Shown one piece after another: positions 9,201-17,507 of a stretch of 64,000 nt of DNA (the first letter of the stretch is position 1; each line of letters starts with the position of its first letter). Source of the DNA: Grammothele lineata (Eukaryota > Basidiomycota > Agaricomycetes > Polyporales > Polyporaceae); NCBI GenBank assembly GCA_002150815.3, contig NDFF03000028.1, forward strand, positions 248,001 through 312,000, given 5' to 3'. The notes under the pieces were generated by a model that searched no databases, was not told where the DNA came from, and saw nothing but the letters and a program-made list of their open reading frames with translations. Both the position numbers and the translations under genes were made by a program.

Positions 9201-11238
9201 GTCGGGACACCTTCTGACCGAGTAGCAGAAGTTGTCGATAGGCGAAATGACACTTTGGAAGCGCAAGTGTGACCCCTGCCGCGATCACCGCTCCGAGGAC
9301 GTGGTCGATATGGTTGATGTGCATGTCCAGGGTAAGTGAGTAGATGACAATGTCGTCGATGTAAACCAATGCAAATATCCAGAGGAAGGGCGCGAGCACT
9401 CGTTGCATAACACGCTGGAAGATGCTCGGTCCGTTCCGAAGACCGAACGGCATTCGCTTGAACTGGTAAAGCCCCCGGTGCGTCCTGAACGCCGTTTTCG
9501 AGCGATCTTCTTCCCTGATCATGATCTGCGTAAATCCGGCTAACGCGTCCATTGTAGTGAGCCATTGCGCTCCGGAAAGCTCCCTCATGATATCCTCTTG
9601 CCGCGGGAGCGGAAATTCGTCAGGGACGGTCATCTCATTGAGTTTCCGGTAGTCGACGACCATCCGCGGCTTCCCGTTCCGGTACGTGATGAATCCTGGT
9701 GCTCCCCATGGTGAAACTGATGGTTCTATAACGTCCAGTGCGATCCACTTGTCCATCTGCGCGTCCATGACTTCACGCTTTGCGGGGGAGCCCGGGAAGG
9801 GAGGCAAGGAAACCTCCTTCGCTCCAGGGCGAAGGGGAATGGTACACTCGGTGTCTTTGACCGTTCCGAGCCTGCCGTCGAGTGCGAACGCGGCCATGTT
9901 TTTCTTGAGTACGTTGAGAAGTTTCACTCTATCTTCTCCCTGCAGCTCCTCGGAGATGTCTACTAACTTCTCGAACTCTTCTCGCTCGACGTCGTCTGGC
10001 GGTGGCTCAGAGGTCTTCGGACCACCCTCGATCGGCTCTTCTGCAAGAGGATCCTCTTCCGTGCTTTGATGGCCTCGCGCGGTACGTATTTCATCCGCTT
10101 CCGCTCGTGTGAGTCCCGCTGACGATGACAGTTCTTGTTCGCGGATGAGCCGGTGAACGAGTGTGGCATGTGCTGTCATTTCGGTGAGTTGCTTCTCGTT
10201 GAAACTGTCCGCTGCGTCTAGCCATTCTTCTGGTTGATGCATGATTCCCAGAATCTGCCCCTTTCCGATACGTGCAGGAAAGGAGGAGAAGTTCGCTACG
10301 TGCAGCTTTGCGCAACGTTTCGAAATGAGCGTATCTGGTGAGGCGTACACGTCCTCCTCGTTCTTTGTGACGTTGAAAACGCGTTCCACTAGCACGACGT
10401 CTCCGTTCTCGGGGAATTTCCCTGTCACTGGGATGAGGCGCGACTCTCCGGGCCCTATGGTGACGTCTTCTGCCGCCCGAACTGCGCGTTCCGCAGCTTC
10501 TTCTCCTTCATCATCGCTCGTGCTGTCTGAGGCTGTGATGGTGAAGGTGCGCCCTTCTTCGTCGGTCATTGTACTTCCTACTGAGTTCCTTGCTTCCGCG
10601 TATAGCTCCTCGCTTCCGAACTGGACGCGAGTGTGACCCTCGTTCCGGATGATGGAGATGGAATATTGGTCTGCGAAGTCGTTCCCCAGCAGGAAAGGTG
10701 CGGTCATCCCTCGGACAACGTATGCATCGACTGTAAGCGCCACTAACTCCCCTCCCCCAGTCTCGAAGAAGACTTCGATGGGGACGTATCCGGTGATGGT
10801 TGCATTGCCTGTGACCTGCACAAGGCGAACCTTCTGTCCCATTCGCGGCCGCGGCGATTCTGGTAAGTCCTCGAGAGTCTTCTGCGAGATGAGAGTGATG
10901 TCTGATCCAGAGTCGATGATAGCGTTCACTGGCGCATTTCGTGCATTTCCTATGTGGACGGGGAGCGTCGTAGCTTGCGCACCCAGGAACGTGCATCCGG
11001 GAGGGCGCGCCATGTGTTTTCGCAGCTTTACGACGCGCGGTTTATCCTCCTCGTCGCTTCGCGCGAGGTTCACAAAGGCGCTGAGTATCTCGTCCTCCCT
11101 CCTATCGGTGTGTGATGGTTGCTGAGACGAAACTAGCAGAACCGTCGCAGCTGTGGCTGGGTCCTGTGTGTCCTCCGAACATGGCTCGCTTGTTCCCGGA
11201 TCGGGAGGGAAGGAGCCAGAGGCCGGAGGCGCGCTCAA
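6250..11238 (-). CDS. pol: Pol polyprotein: protease, RT, RNase H, integrase, chromodomain
   Basis: 1,662 codons are counted from TTG at 11238, the point where a -1 frameshift from gag would enter; the first ATG codon is residue 76. The aspartic protease has D109-S-G. RT spans roughly 480-720 with LVYIDD (YIDD at 626-629). RNase H starts near SDACDY at 774 and continues to about 945; it carries a long charged insertion (about 790-862) before YSPTERE. Integrase has an HHCC zinc region (His 1107 and 1115, Cys 1145 and 1148) and catalytic D1178, D1238 and E1274 (D,D35E, with DRDSKW and HHPQSDGQTE). A C-terminal chromodomain follows (EEEVERIVG...YKTRWAGKD...WLTREQL), which in chromoviruses steers integration to marked chromatin. 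The tail is Pro/Lys/Arg-rich. No stop or frameshift breaks the frame. Translation by -1 slippage is inferred from sequence. Confidence 0.94.
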   Translation of the reverse strand: MSAPPASGSFPPDPGTSEPCSEDTQDPATAATVLLVSSQQPSHTDRREDEILSAFVNLARSDEEDKPRVVKLRKHMARPPGCTFLGAQATTLPVHIGNARNAPVNAIIDSGSDITLISQKTLEDLPESPRPRMGQKVRLVQVTGNATITGYVPIEVFFETGGGELVALTVDAYVVRGMTAPFLLGNDFADQYSISIIRNEGHTRVQFGSEELYAEARNSVGSTMTDEEGRTFTITASDSTSDDEGEEAAERAVRAAEDVTIGPGESRLIPVTGKFPENGDVVLVERVFNVTKNEEDVYASPDTLISKRCAKLHVANFSSFPARIGKGQILGIMHQPEEWLDAADSFNEKQLTEMTAHATLVHRLIREQELSSSAGLTRAEADEIRTARGHQSTEEDPLAEEPIEGGPKTSEPPPDDVEREEFEKLVDISEELQGEDRVKLLNVLKKNMAAFALDGRLGTVKDTECTIPLRPGAKEVSLPPFPGSPAKREVMDAQMDKWIALDVIEPSVSPWGAPGFITYRNGKPRMVVDYRKLNEMTVPDEFPLPRQEDIMRELSGAQWLTTMDALAGFTQIMIREEDRSKTAFRTHRGLYQFKRMPFGLRNGPSIFQRVMQRVLAPFLWIFALVYIDDIVIYSLTLDMHINHIDHVLGAVIAAGVTLALPKCHFAYRQLLLLGQKVSRLGLSTNRDKVQAILDLAPPKNVSELHTFLGMMVYFSAYVPFYAWIAAPLFALLKKENDWKWEEVHQEAFDLCKQVLTEAPVRAHPMPGSPYRVYSDACDYGLAAILQQIQPIAIRDLKGTKVYERLAKAHDKGERVPILVAQIAKDDPDVPERNEWADDFESTIVHIERVIAYWSRILKSAERNYSPTEREALALREGLIKFQPYIEGERVLAITDHAALTWGRTFQNVNRRLQTWGTTFAAYPGLRIVHRAGRVHSNVDPISRLRRRIPLQQGPQELDGVALTIGDQTNDPLKNAFDELGPRFEEKLLKVASRHAHALLDNEDVGVRLGEVIEGPITYSAEAYRAAASHSLLIGISPENVREWRDGYLRDEHFSDVLRAIQEDELERPTYPQYYLSEEGLLYFEDWNGSSKLCVPQDQRVSVMKESHDEKTESAHGGYHRTYNRIATVYYWPRMSRDIKRYTATCDLCQKAKPRRHGGVGLLRPIPIPSQPFEVVCIDHIPELPNSDGYDNAMVIVDKLTKYGMFLATTVEATAVESADMFFKHVVTHYGLPRQIITDRDSKWRSDFWGQLCKNMGMKRALTTAHHPQSDGQTEVLNQTLEIALRAYVSEQRNDWSRHLDALTLAYNTTPHTATGYAPAYLLRGYMPVTGSTVMCSPESVPRPTPRDLTGGGELGSEAELSRHQVADEMAAQFRANQHRAQQALAVAQAYQKKAYNKGRLIREFEEGDLVLANPHSLELLRSEKGRGRKLLMKYDGPFEIIEKLSPVAYRLRLPASYQIHPVINIAHLESYRASPPEFGPRPTRRLNRADFEDLPEEEVERIVGEKAVRGKGGRRKILYKTRWAGKDSDEDEWLTREQLRNAQEVLDTWEQRKAARKPQGSRKGSNPEEPGAREVERTASPITNERSRTKDTNAKDDRNEGPATTSGTILPPAGVAARTDKEDRRALATPRAPTPEGARRSARLREHGKRPVNATSGTRGRP

Positions 11239-13826
11239 AAACCCGCCTCGCTTCCAGCGGTCTCCTGTTCGTCTTCATCATCTGACAGTCCCTCGTAGTA
11301 TAGCGCGTCGTATGCTTCCTGCGCCGCCACTTCCGATTCGTCGGGCGGACAGGTCGCTAGGTTCGCCCGCGCTCGCTTCACACCTTGTCGCGCGTACTTA
11401 CATTCGTTGTCCCAGTGCTTCGGACTTCCGCAGTGTCGGCACGGGCGACCGCCTTTCGACTCCGGAGTTCGCTTTGACACGTTAGAGTCGTCCCTTGGAA
11501 AGGGTGGCTTGGGCATCTTATCATGCTGTCCGACTTGCCCCGCGTTGGCGCGAGCGTGCTGGTACGTGCCGGATGACCGTCCAGGACCGTCTCGCATGCG
11601 GAACAACTGATCCAGCCGCAGCAGGGGCTCCTCGTGGAGTTTAATCGCAGCTTGGAGTTCCGTTGAGGTCGCGTACATGCTCGGGGTGAGCAGGGTCTGC
11701 CAGGCAAGAGGTGCGTTGTCCATGATGTACGAGATAATGTCTTTGTCGCTGACCCGGAGTGCGAGTTCAAGGAGTTCCCGTTTACGAATGAAATACTCGC
11801 TCGGCCTCTCGCTTTCGTGGCCTCGTTCTCGATATCTCGCGGAGATAGCCTGCTTGCGAGTGCGCTCCAGCCAGGCGGGGTTCATGTAGTAGTTGCCGAT
11901 GACCTCTCGTAGGTTCTCCCAGTCTTCCTCGCAGTACTCGCGCTGATCTTCGGGCAGTGAGTAGTACCACTCTTCCGCGCTTCCTTTAAGGCGTTGCGGG
12001 ACGACGGCGCCCAGCTGTTTTCGTATAGTACGGGACCGTTTCGAGATGGAGTTTACTTTGATAATCCATCGCGCGAGGGTGCTGGACTCGCCGTCCCATG
12101 ACGGTACGAGCTCCTGCTTCAGTTTGAAGTCGAAGTGAGCCTCCCCGGGCTCCGGAGCTCGGCGCGGTCGTGGCGGACCGTCGATCGTATTCCCGTCAGG
12201 AGGCGGACCTCCACCCGGAGGGCCTCCTCCCGGGGGACCTTGAGGCCAGTATCCTCCGCTGCCATAGGGCGATCCATTACCGCCTCCACCGCCTCCATTT
12301 GGTGGTCCGTTGCCGCCTCCGCCGCCTCCGTGCGGCGATCCGTTACCGCCTCCGCCACCTCCGTGTGGCGGTCCGCCGCCGCCTCCTCCGCCGCCTCCCC
12401 CGTGCGGCCATCCTCCGCCATTGTGGGGCCAGCCACCGTGCGGGGGACCTCTCCCTCCTCCCTGGGGTGGTCCTCCGGGTGGTGTGTTCTTATGGTTGTC
12501 GTTCCCGCCCGTGTACGGTGTGGGGCGCGGTTGTCCGGGCGAGACCGTTCGGCGGAACAAGCCCGCGATTCCGCCCGCGGTTCCGAAAGCTGGAGCCTTC
12601 AAGAACGATGATTCCTGCTTGATAGGCGTAGGAGTTACAATGTGACCCAAGTTGCCTGTTAGGGGCTGGGCGGATGCCGATGCGCGCGAGCTATGAGTTG
12701 CTGCGCGTACCGACTCCGCTCGCCTCTGCTGCCCTGGGACTCGGACGCGTGGCGGCGATCCCGCCGATACGGAGAAGTGAGGCGGCGTCTCCCGTTCGGA
12801 CCACAATGGTGTTCTCAGACCCGAGTTGAACAGGCTTCGCGGGTTGGAGGTGGTAGCTCGCGACGTCCCTGGTGCTCGAGGCTCTGTCGGCGGCCTAGCA
12901 TGTGATGACACTGCTGAGGGGTTCGTTCGTCGCTCGCTATCGTGTGCGGACTCTGACTCGTGTTGTTCGGTGCGGCTTATCGCTCGCTCTCCTCCAGAGA
13001 GTGCTGAGGCGACAGAGTAAACTGGGCTCACTGGACGGAAGTCGGGCAGTGTCTCGTCGACGTCCCAGAATTCGTCGCGGCCGAACTTGTGAGTCTGAGC
13101 TAGTTTCTGCAGGAACCCTTCGATTTCTCGTCGAAAACACGTTGCTAATATCTCGTAGTCATTCGCGCTGTGCATGTATTGCGCCGAAGACAAATCTCGT
13201 CCCCAGATTGGGGTGGTAGGTAGGGTCTTGCCTTTCGCGCGGAAGCTTCGAATTGCGAGATGGCGTCGCCCTTCGAGCATATCACGCAGTATTTCGAGAT
13301 CGTCCTCGTCGGGCCAGAACAACTGCTGTTCGTCACTGAGCATGTGCGGTCTCAGTAGGATGCGCTCAAGAGTTTGCATTTCTAGGCCAAACGTTTCGTC
13401 CTCGAGCTTAGGGTGTAAATACACTTGATGTCTGAGGAGAAGCGAGGAACGCCCCGTGTAGCGGTACCCGTATGCGAGTGCGCCAATGAGTCGGGGTCGT
13501 ATACTCTCATTGTGCAACGTCTCGCTGGTTCTGCCGAGGATCGGGCAGGCTTCTTCGAGATCGACGCGCGCTCCTTCGTGTCTTGGATCGTTGATCGAGA
13601 TGGGAATAAGTCGATGGGAGACCGGGCGTAGTGGCTCTATGCCGATGCCTAAGCGCTGGTGCCCAGTCGGGGAGTCGACTCTGGGTGGCGTTGGCTGGGT
13701 GCCCTCGTGTTCGTCGCGTGTGTCGGACGTCTGTGGCGCGCCACCACTGGTCGTGTTTCCCGTTTGCGTGCCATCCCCGTTCGGCGTCGGGGCGATGTGC
13801 GAGCGAGCGTCGGTTCCGAGTGCCAT
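11235..13826 (-). CDS. gag: Gag structural protein with CCHC zinc knuckle
   Basis: The start taken is the first ATG at 13826 (MALGTDARSH), giving 863 aa and a TGA at 11237-11235. The frame is open further upstream, almost to the LTR. Residues 1-400 are mostly charged and disordered. A Gly/Pro/His-rich low-complexity block (GGGPPHGG-type repeats) lies near 460-540. The capsid-like helical region starts about residue 560, with ARWIIKVNSISKRSRTI and SAEEWYYSLPEDQREYCEED, the usual retrotransposon gag pattern. A CX2CX4HX4C knuckle (CRHCGSPKHWDNEC) lies at 796-809 for RNA packaging. The acidic end DDEDEQETAGSEAGF runs to the stop. The last codons contain a slippery GGGTTTT directly before the stop. 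At 863 aa it is long for a gag, because of the N-terminal extension and the repeat block. Confidence 0.9.
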   Translation of the reverse strand: MALGTDARSHIAPTPNGDGTQTGNTTSGGAPQTSDTRDEHEGTQPTPPRVDSPTGHQRLGIGIEPLRPVSHRLIPISINDPRHEGARVDLEEACPILGRTSETLHNESIRPRLIGALAYGYRYTGRSSLLLRHQVYLHPKLEDETFGLEMQTLERILLRPHMLSDEQQLFWPDEDDLEILRDMLEGRRHLAIRSFRAKGKTLPTTPIWGRDLSSAQYMHSANDYEILATCFRREIEGFLQKLAQTHKFGRDEFWDVDETLPDFRPVSPVYSVASALSGGERAISRTEQHESESAHDSERRTNPSAVSSHARPPTEPRAPGTSRATTSNPRSLFNSGLRTPLWSERETPPHFSVSAGSPPRVRVPGQQRRAESVRAATHSSRASASAQPLTGNLGHIVTPTPIKQESSFLKAPAFGTAGGIAGLFRRTVSPGQPRPTPYTGGNDNHKNTPPGGPPQGGGRGPPHGGWPHNGGGWPHGGGGGGGGGGPPHGGGGGGNGSPHGGGGGGNGPPNGGGGGGNGSPYGSGGYWPQGPPGGGPPGGGPPPDGNTIDGPPRPRRAPEPGEAHFDFKLKQELVPSWDGESSTLARWIIKVNSISKRSRTIRKQLGAVVPQRLKGSAEEWYYSLPEDQREYCEEDWENLREVIGNYYMNPAWLERTRKQAISARYRERGHESERPSEYFIRKRELLELALRVSDKDIISYIMDNAPLAWQTLLTPSMYATSTELQAAIKLHEEPLLRLDQLFRMRDGPGRSSGTYQHARANAGQVGQHDKMPKPPFPRDDSNVSKRTPESKGGRPCRHCGSPKHWDNECKYARQGVKRARANLATCPPDESEVAAQEAYDALYYEGLSDDEDEQETAGSEAGF
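11236..11243 (-). promoter_or_regulatory. Probable -1 ribosomal frameshift site at the gag stop
   Basis: In element sense the end of gag reads GCG GGT TTT TGA. The last G of GCG with GGT TTT forms G GGT TTT, a perfect X XXY YYZ slippery heptamer. The next codon is the gag stop. Slipping back one base gives TTG AGC GCG..., exactly the pol frame. The pol frame is closed by a TGA only about 11 codons upstream and has no ATG for 75 codons downstream. A downstream stimulatory RNA structure was not evaluated. Confidence 0.7.
12160..12500 (-). repeat. Low-complexity Gly/Pro/His repeat inside gag
   Basis: Repeated CCGCCTCC/CCACC-type units on the plus strand encode GGG-PPHGG-GGNG-like runs in gag. 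The tract keeps the gag frame. It is prone to slippage and is a likely place for length variation between copies of the element. Confidence 0.8.
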
Positions 13827-13925
13827 AGCGTCGTGTAATAGTAGGTTGATGGATGTATGAATTGAATTGGATGGTGAACGTCGTTGAACCTTCTTTGTTC
13901 GTAACGCCCGGAAGAGGTTCCCGGA

Positions 13926-13938
13926 CGTGTCCACCAAT
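13926..13938 (-). other. Primer-binding region (tRNA or self-priming)
   Basis: In element sense the 5' LTR ends ...CAACA and is followed by AT then TGGTGGACACGTCC. TGG two bases after the LTR is the usual start of a tRNA-type binding site, but I could not match the rest to a tRNA 3' end. GTGGACACG (13934-13926) can also pair with CGTGTCTAC inside the LTR (14127-14119), nine pairs with one G-U, about 20 nt after the TATA run. That is the arrangement of Tf1-type self-priming. Confidence 0.55.
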
Positions 13939-14264
13939 TGTTGAGTAACGGGTTCGAGAGAACCTCCTTCCGAGAATAGTAGCGCGCGCGCTGGAGTTCG
14001 AGCGTGTCAAGGACTTCTGCTCGGTGACCGTCAAAAGTATCGTCCCGACGATACTAGTGGCGCGCGGGCAGTGGCTCAGACGTTCAGGCGAGAAGTTGAT
14101 ATTACAGTGAGATGTATTGTAGACACGCGAGTACTCGAGAATATATACATCGAGTCGGACTTCTAAATACGATGCGGAGAACTCGGAAATGGATGGAACG
14201 TTGGTACAGTGAGGCGTGAGGCTATTCTACGGTTCCAGACCGAGAGCTACTTCGTCACATGACA
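13939..14264 (-). repeat. 5' LTR of the chromovirus
   Basis: 326 bp, apparently identical to 4924-5249. It contains the element promoter: a TATA-like ATATATA at 14141-14147 (minus-strand sense) in a position suited to start transcription near 14120. The end next to gag is CAACA, followed by the primer-binding region. Confidence 0.95.
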
Positions 14265-14269
14265 CGCTC
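14265..14269. repeat. Target-site duplication, right copy (CGCTC)
   Basis: Identical to 4919-4923. It closes the insertion on the right side. Confidence 0.93.
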
Positions 14270-17200
14270 GTCCGTCTCACGGGGTATTTGTGAGTTGCGG
14301 CCGCTGTGCGCACATGAGGACCGTCTTGACCATGATACATTTCAGGGCCAGGGCCATACAGGGCACTCGAGCGGCGTGAACGACTTTTGCGACACACGGT
14401 CCCTCGATTGGCGCTTGCATCATCAGCAACGCTCCATACTGCCAGTGTGCGCGGCCACAGCTCAGGCGCAGCGTCCCCAGCAGCAACGCCAACTTCCCCG
14501 GCCAGTTCCTGCTCCACTAGAGAATTCTGTGGTGTCCTCGGTGAGTGATAGATGACATCTGTACGAAGCCCCGGTGCGCCCACCTTTCTCCATACAGCCC
14601 GCATGGACGTTCTGCGAAGATACGCCGGGAGACTGCCGGCGGCCCCCGCCTCCACAGCTGATGCGCACGGATTCCCCTGGGCGCCTCATGCTCAAAACAG
14701 CTCTCGGTATGATGTCATGGCCTTCGTGGCAGGGGCCGGAATAACCATCGCGCGCTTCGGGGTTCGTATCCGCTCAGCCGAGCCGCGAAGCGACGTGTGG
14801 TCTCCCCAGAGAAACACAACGAGGGAAGGTCGTGGTTACGGCAACATCTAACCGACTTCCGTACAGTGGCACGGAGCGTCCGCTCGTGTCTCGGGGACGC
14901 ACGCATATTGCAAACGTACGCGCAACATGACGTCCACGGTCCTTCTTGGAACTCTACCACGAATGCTGCGCACCGCGCCTGTCCTTCGCGTGTAGGCGTG
15001 TTCTTGCATCACATAGCAACCATGTGCATGCACATGGAATGTCGGTTAGGGCTGCCTCTGCAAGGAATAAGGCACGTCTCAGTTCTACGCGCACACCAAA
15101 GGCGTGCTTTCCCGCTCATGGTATGACGCACACAGGCAGCACGAGCTCAGCATGCGACGCACGAGAGGATTCCGTCGTATGATCGATTTCTGCTTCCCTA
15201 TCACACCCGTCCCGCAATACAAATTGGCCTCTCCCGCATGGGACCAAGACGGCATCGTCGAAAGTTCTCAGCGGTCCAGCACTGTTTGGTATACATTTTG
15301 CCGGTGGCCCATCTGCGCTCGCATCGGCTACCTATACCCAGAAATGGATTGTCAGGCATCCCCGTTCGGTAAGGCCAGCAATGGAGGCTATCGGCGACAA
15401 GAGGCCGTATTCAACCCGTGTCGCCGCTACTTTCCGACCCTGAGTTGAGGCACGACAGGTAGCCACCCTCAATTTCAGAAGGCGGGCTGTAAGTACTCCG
15501 ATGCGCTCCCACACACTCAAGAGAGCTCCCCGGAGAATGCATCGGCGGGTTTGTTTTACGCGAGCTTAGCGGTAAGCTCTTCGCCATCGTCACAATGAAC
15601 GATAATGTCGCTTGCTTTGAGCATGCTCACGACGCCCGCCCATTGTGTGGACGGCCCGCGGAACCGACGGGACGAGCGTGCGGGGCCCTGTCTCACTACG
15701 ATCGCGCCGCTGAGTATCGCATGCATGGCTTTTGCTCTATCCGCGAGCGCGAGGCGTGCAACCATCCCCAAAACAATCCCATCGATCAGGAATCCCCGGG
15801 AACAATCCTTGGGGAAACAGACTAGCCCTAATGCAGGTATGTCTGTGGCCGGCCAGGACTCTGGTGAGGACTGGTGAGGACGACCATGCGTTGCGCTCCC
15901 ACAACGCAGGAAGCTTCCGAAAGGAATGCTTCGGACCACGCTTGACGGCTGAACGTCGGCTTCCTGAGTAATACCCCAGATGCGAGGAAACCAGCGCTCC
16001 GAGATTTATTTTGTAGACTCCGGAACGGGCTTGACGGAGATGAATCGGTCCGGAGTCAGACTGGGACCACTGACCCCAAGGTTAACCTTGCGGTCAAGCC
16101 CGAGCCTGCCAGCCTGGGATGTGACTGGAATACTGATATACGAGCCGCTGTGTCATCGTTACAGTGTCTCAATAGAGGAGCAATACCCCCTATACAAACG
16201 GTGTCCATAGCTCGTGACTTACAGAAGATGAAGTCGGCATTGGATGCCGTGATGCGGGCCCGCAGCCATAGTGATAGCTGCCAGCTACCGTTCTACTGAG
16301 GACGTCAGCTCAACAACTATTACACTTTCTCGAAAAAGGCTACTCTAGTATCCATGTGACGTGAACTGACACAAGTCGTCTGGAAAGCCGTTGTCAACGT
16401 CGCAAACCGCGACGGATGGAGCGACGGCTCGGACGCTTACTATTTGTAGATGATGCATACTCGGAACCGCGCTGTTCGTGGACACCGGCACAACTCTGCG
16501 CAAGAGAGGCTTGTACGCTCGTCGTCCTACTCGACCGCACCGCTTATTGCGCCGCACGTGGGATTCACTTCATGAAGGTGGAGATCTAGGTGTGGCTCCG
16601 CGGCTGTGTTTGGCTTGCGGGGGTTTAGACGCCGTTGCGCGTCTAAGATGGGATCTAGACCTCGATCGAACCCGGGGAGCTGAAGGGTCGAGACCCGTCC
16701 GAGGAACCATCCTGCCAGATTTGCCTCCACGTCTAAAGTGCCGCCGATATCTCCGCGGAAGGCGAATGAGCGGGTCTGGAAATACGAAGGACCGGACTCA
16801 CCTGGAATTTGCTTCCGGTGCCGCGGCGGGTCCGCGGGCACGTAAATGAGACTGTTATATGCTCGTCATCCTTGCGACACTGTTGAAGGTGGCAGGAGTA
16901 ATAACGCAGGCTATAAGTAAATATTTGCAGTATCACAAGACAAGAAACTAGAGGAGGTTAGCGAGCGCATCTCTCGAGCGCCAAAACTTGGTGTCGAGAA
17001 TCTACATAGACCCACGGGCGGCTACAGCGACGCTAGGTGACTCCCAGATTGAGCCCTTGGAGACATCCTATTGATGGAGATGTAGCACCCTCTCGATGGG
17101 TGGCGTCGCCGGTGACTGATGGCCGGCAGCGAACAAGTGACGGAAGCGGGAGCGCGGTGAACCAACGTATGCGCTGTGGACCGGAGGCGAACGGTTTCGT

Positions 17201-17507
17201 CGAACTTCCCCAGACGTACACACGTGCGTTTTAACCGTGTCGCAGAGAACCGGTACCCATGATGCTGTACTTTCAATGTTTGTCATTTGGTACATTGTCT
17301 AATTACAGGCATGAAACAACTTGAGCCTGACCAGCGCGTTGCCGGCTTGAAGTATCTGTAGCCAGTGCATCAGTTAGGCTCGAATCACCATCCACACAGC
17401 AACACCACCTGATGGCCCCCACACATCGCGCGATGCCGTGTGTACTTTACAGGCTGGGCGTACCTTCTCTAAGACGACAACCCCCTCGCTACGAGCGCGT
17501 AGAGCAC
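14270..17507. other. 3.2 kb with no supportable gene
   Basis: Frames here are short, overlap on both strands and carry no motif I recognise; the longest are 15556-15939 minus and 16478-16849 plus. Small local features include a hairpin around TTAGACG...CGTCTAA near 16624-16650 and a 12-bp palindrome AAGGTTAACCTT near 16079. The composition is less GC-rich than the flanking genes. It may be decayed transposon sequence or the original upstream region of MED27. Confidence 0.45.

Larger units (their letters stand above)
4919..14269 (-). mobile_element. Complete Ty3/gypsy chromovirus with both LTRs and target-site duplication
   Basis: The element body spans 4924-14264 (9,341 bp) and is read on the minus strand, so 13939-14264 is its 5' LTR. 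The order is 5' LTR, primer-binding region, gag, pol (protease, RT, RNase H, integrase, chromodomain), an extra ORF, polypurine tract, 3' LTR. Both LTRs are 326 bp, begin TG and end CA, and I found no difference between them by reading. The 5-bp direct repeat CGCTC flanks the element (4919-4923 and 14265-14269), as expected of integrase-made staggered cuts. Protease-RT-RH-IN order with a D,D35E integrase and a C-terminal chromodomain places it among the chromoviruses (Ty3/gypsy, Metaviridae). Long open gag, pol and third frames plus matching LTRs indicate a recent and possibly active insertion. Confidence 0.95.

Noticed and set aside
16600..16720. Hairpin plus a GATCGAACCC stretch resembling a tRNA T-loop
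   Set aside because: No matching acceptor stem, D-arm (A box) or anticodon arm could be assembled around it on either strand.
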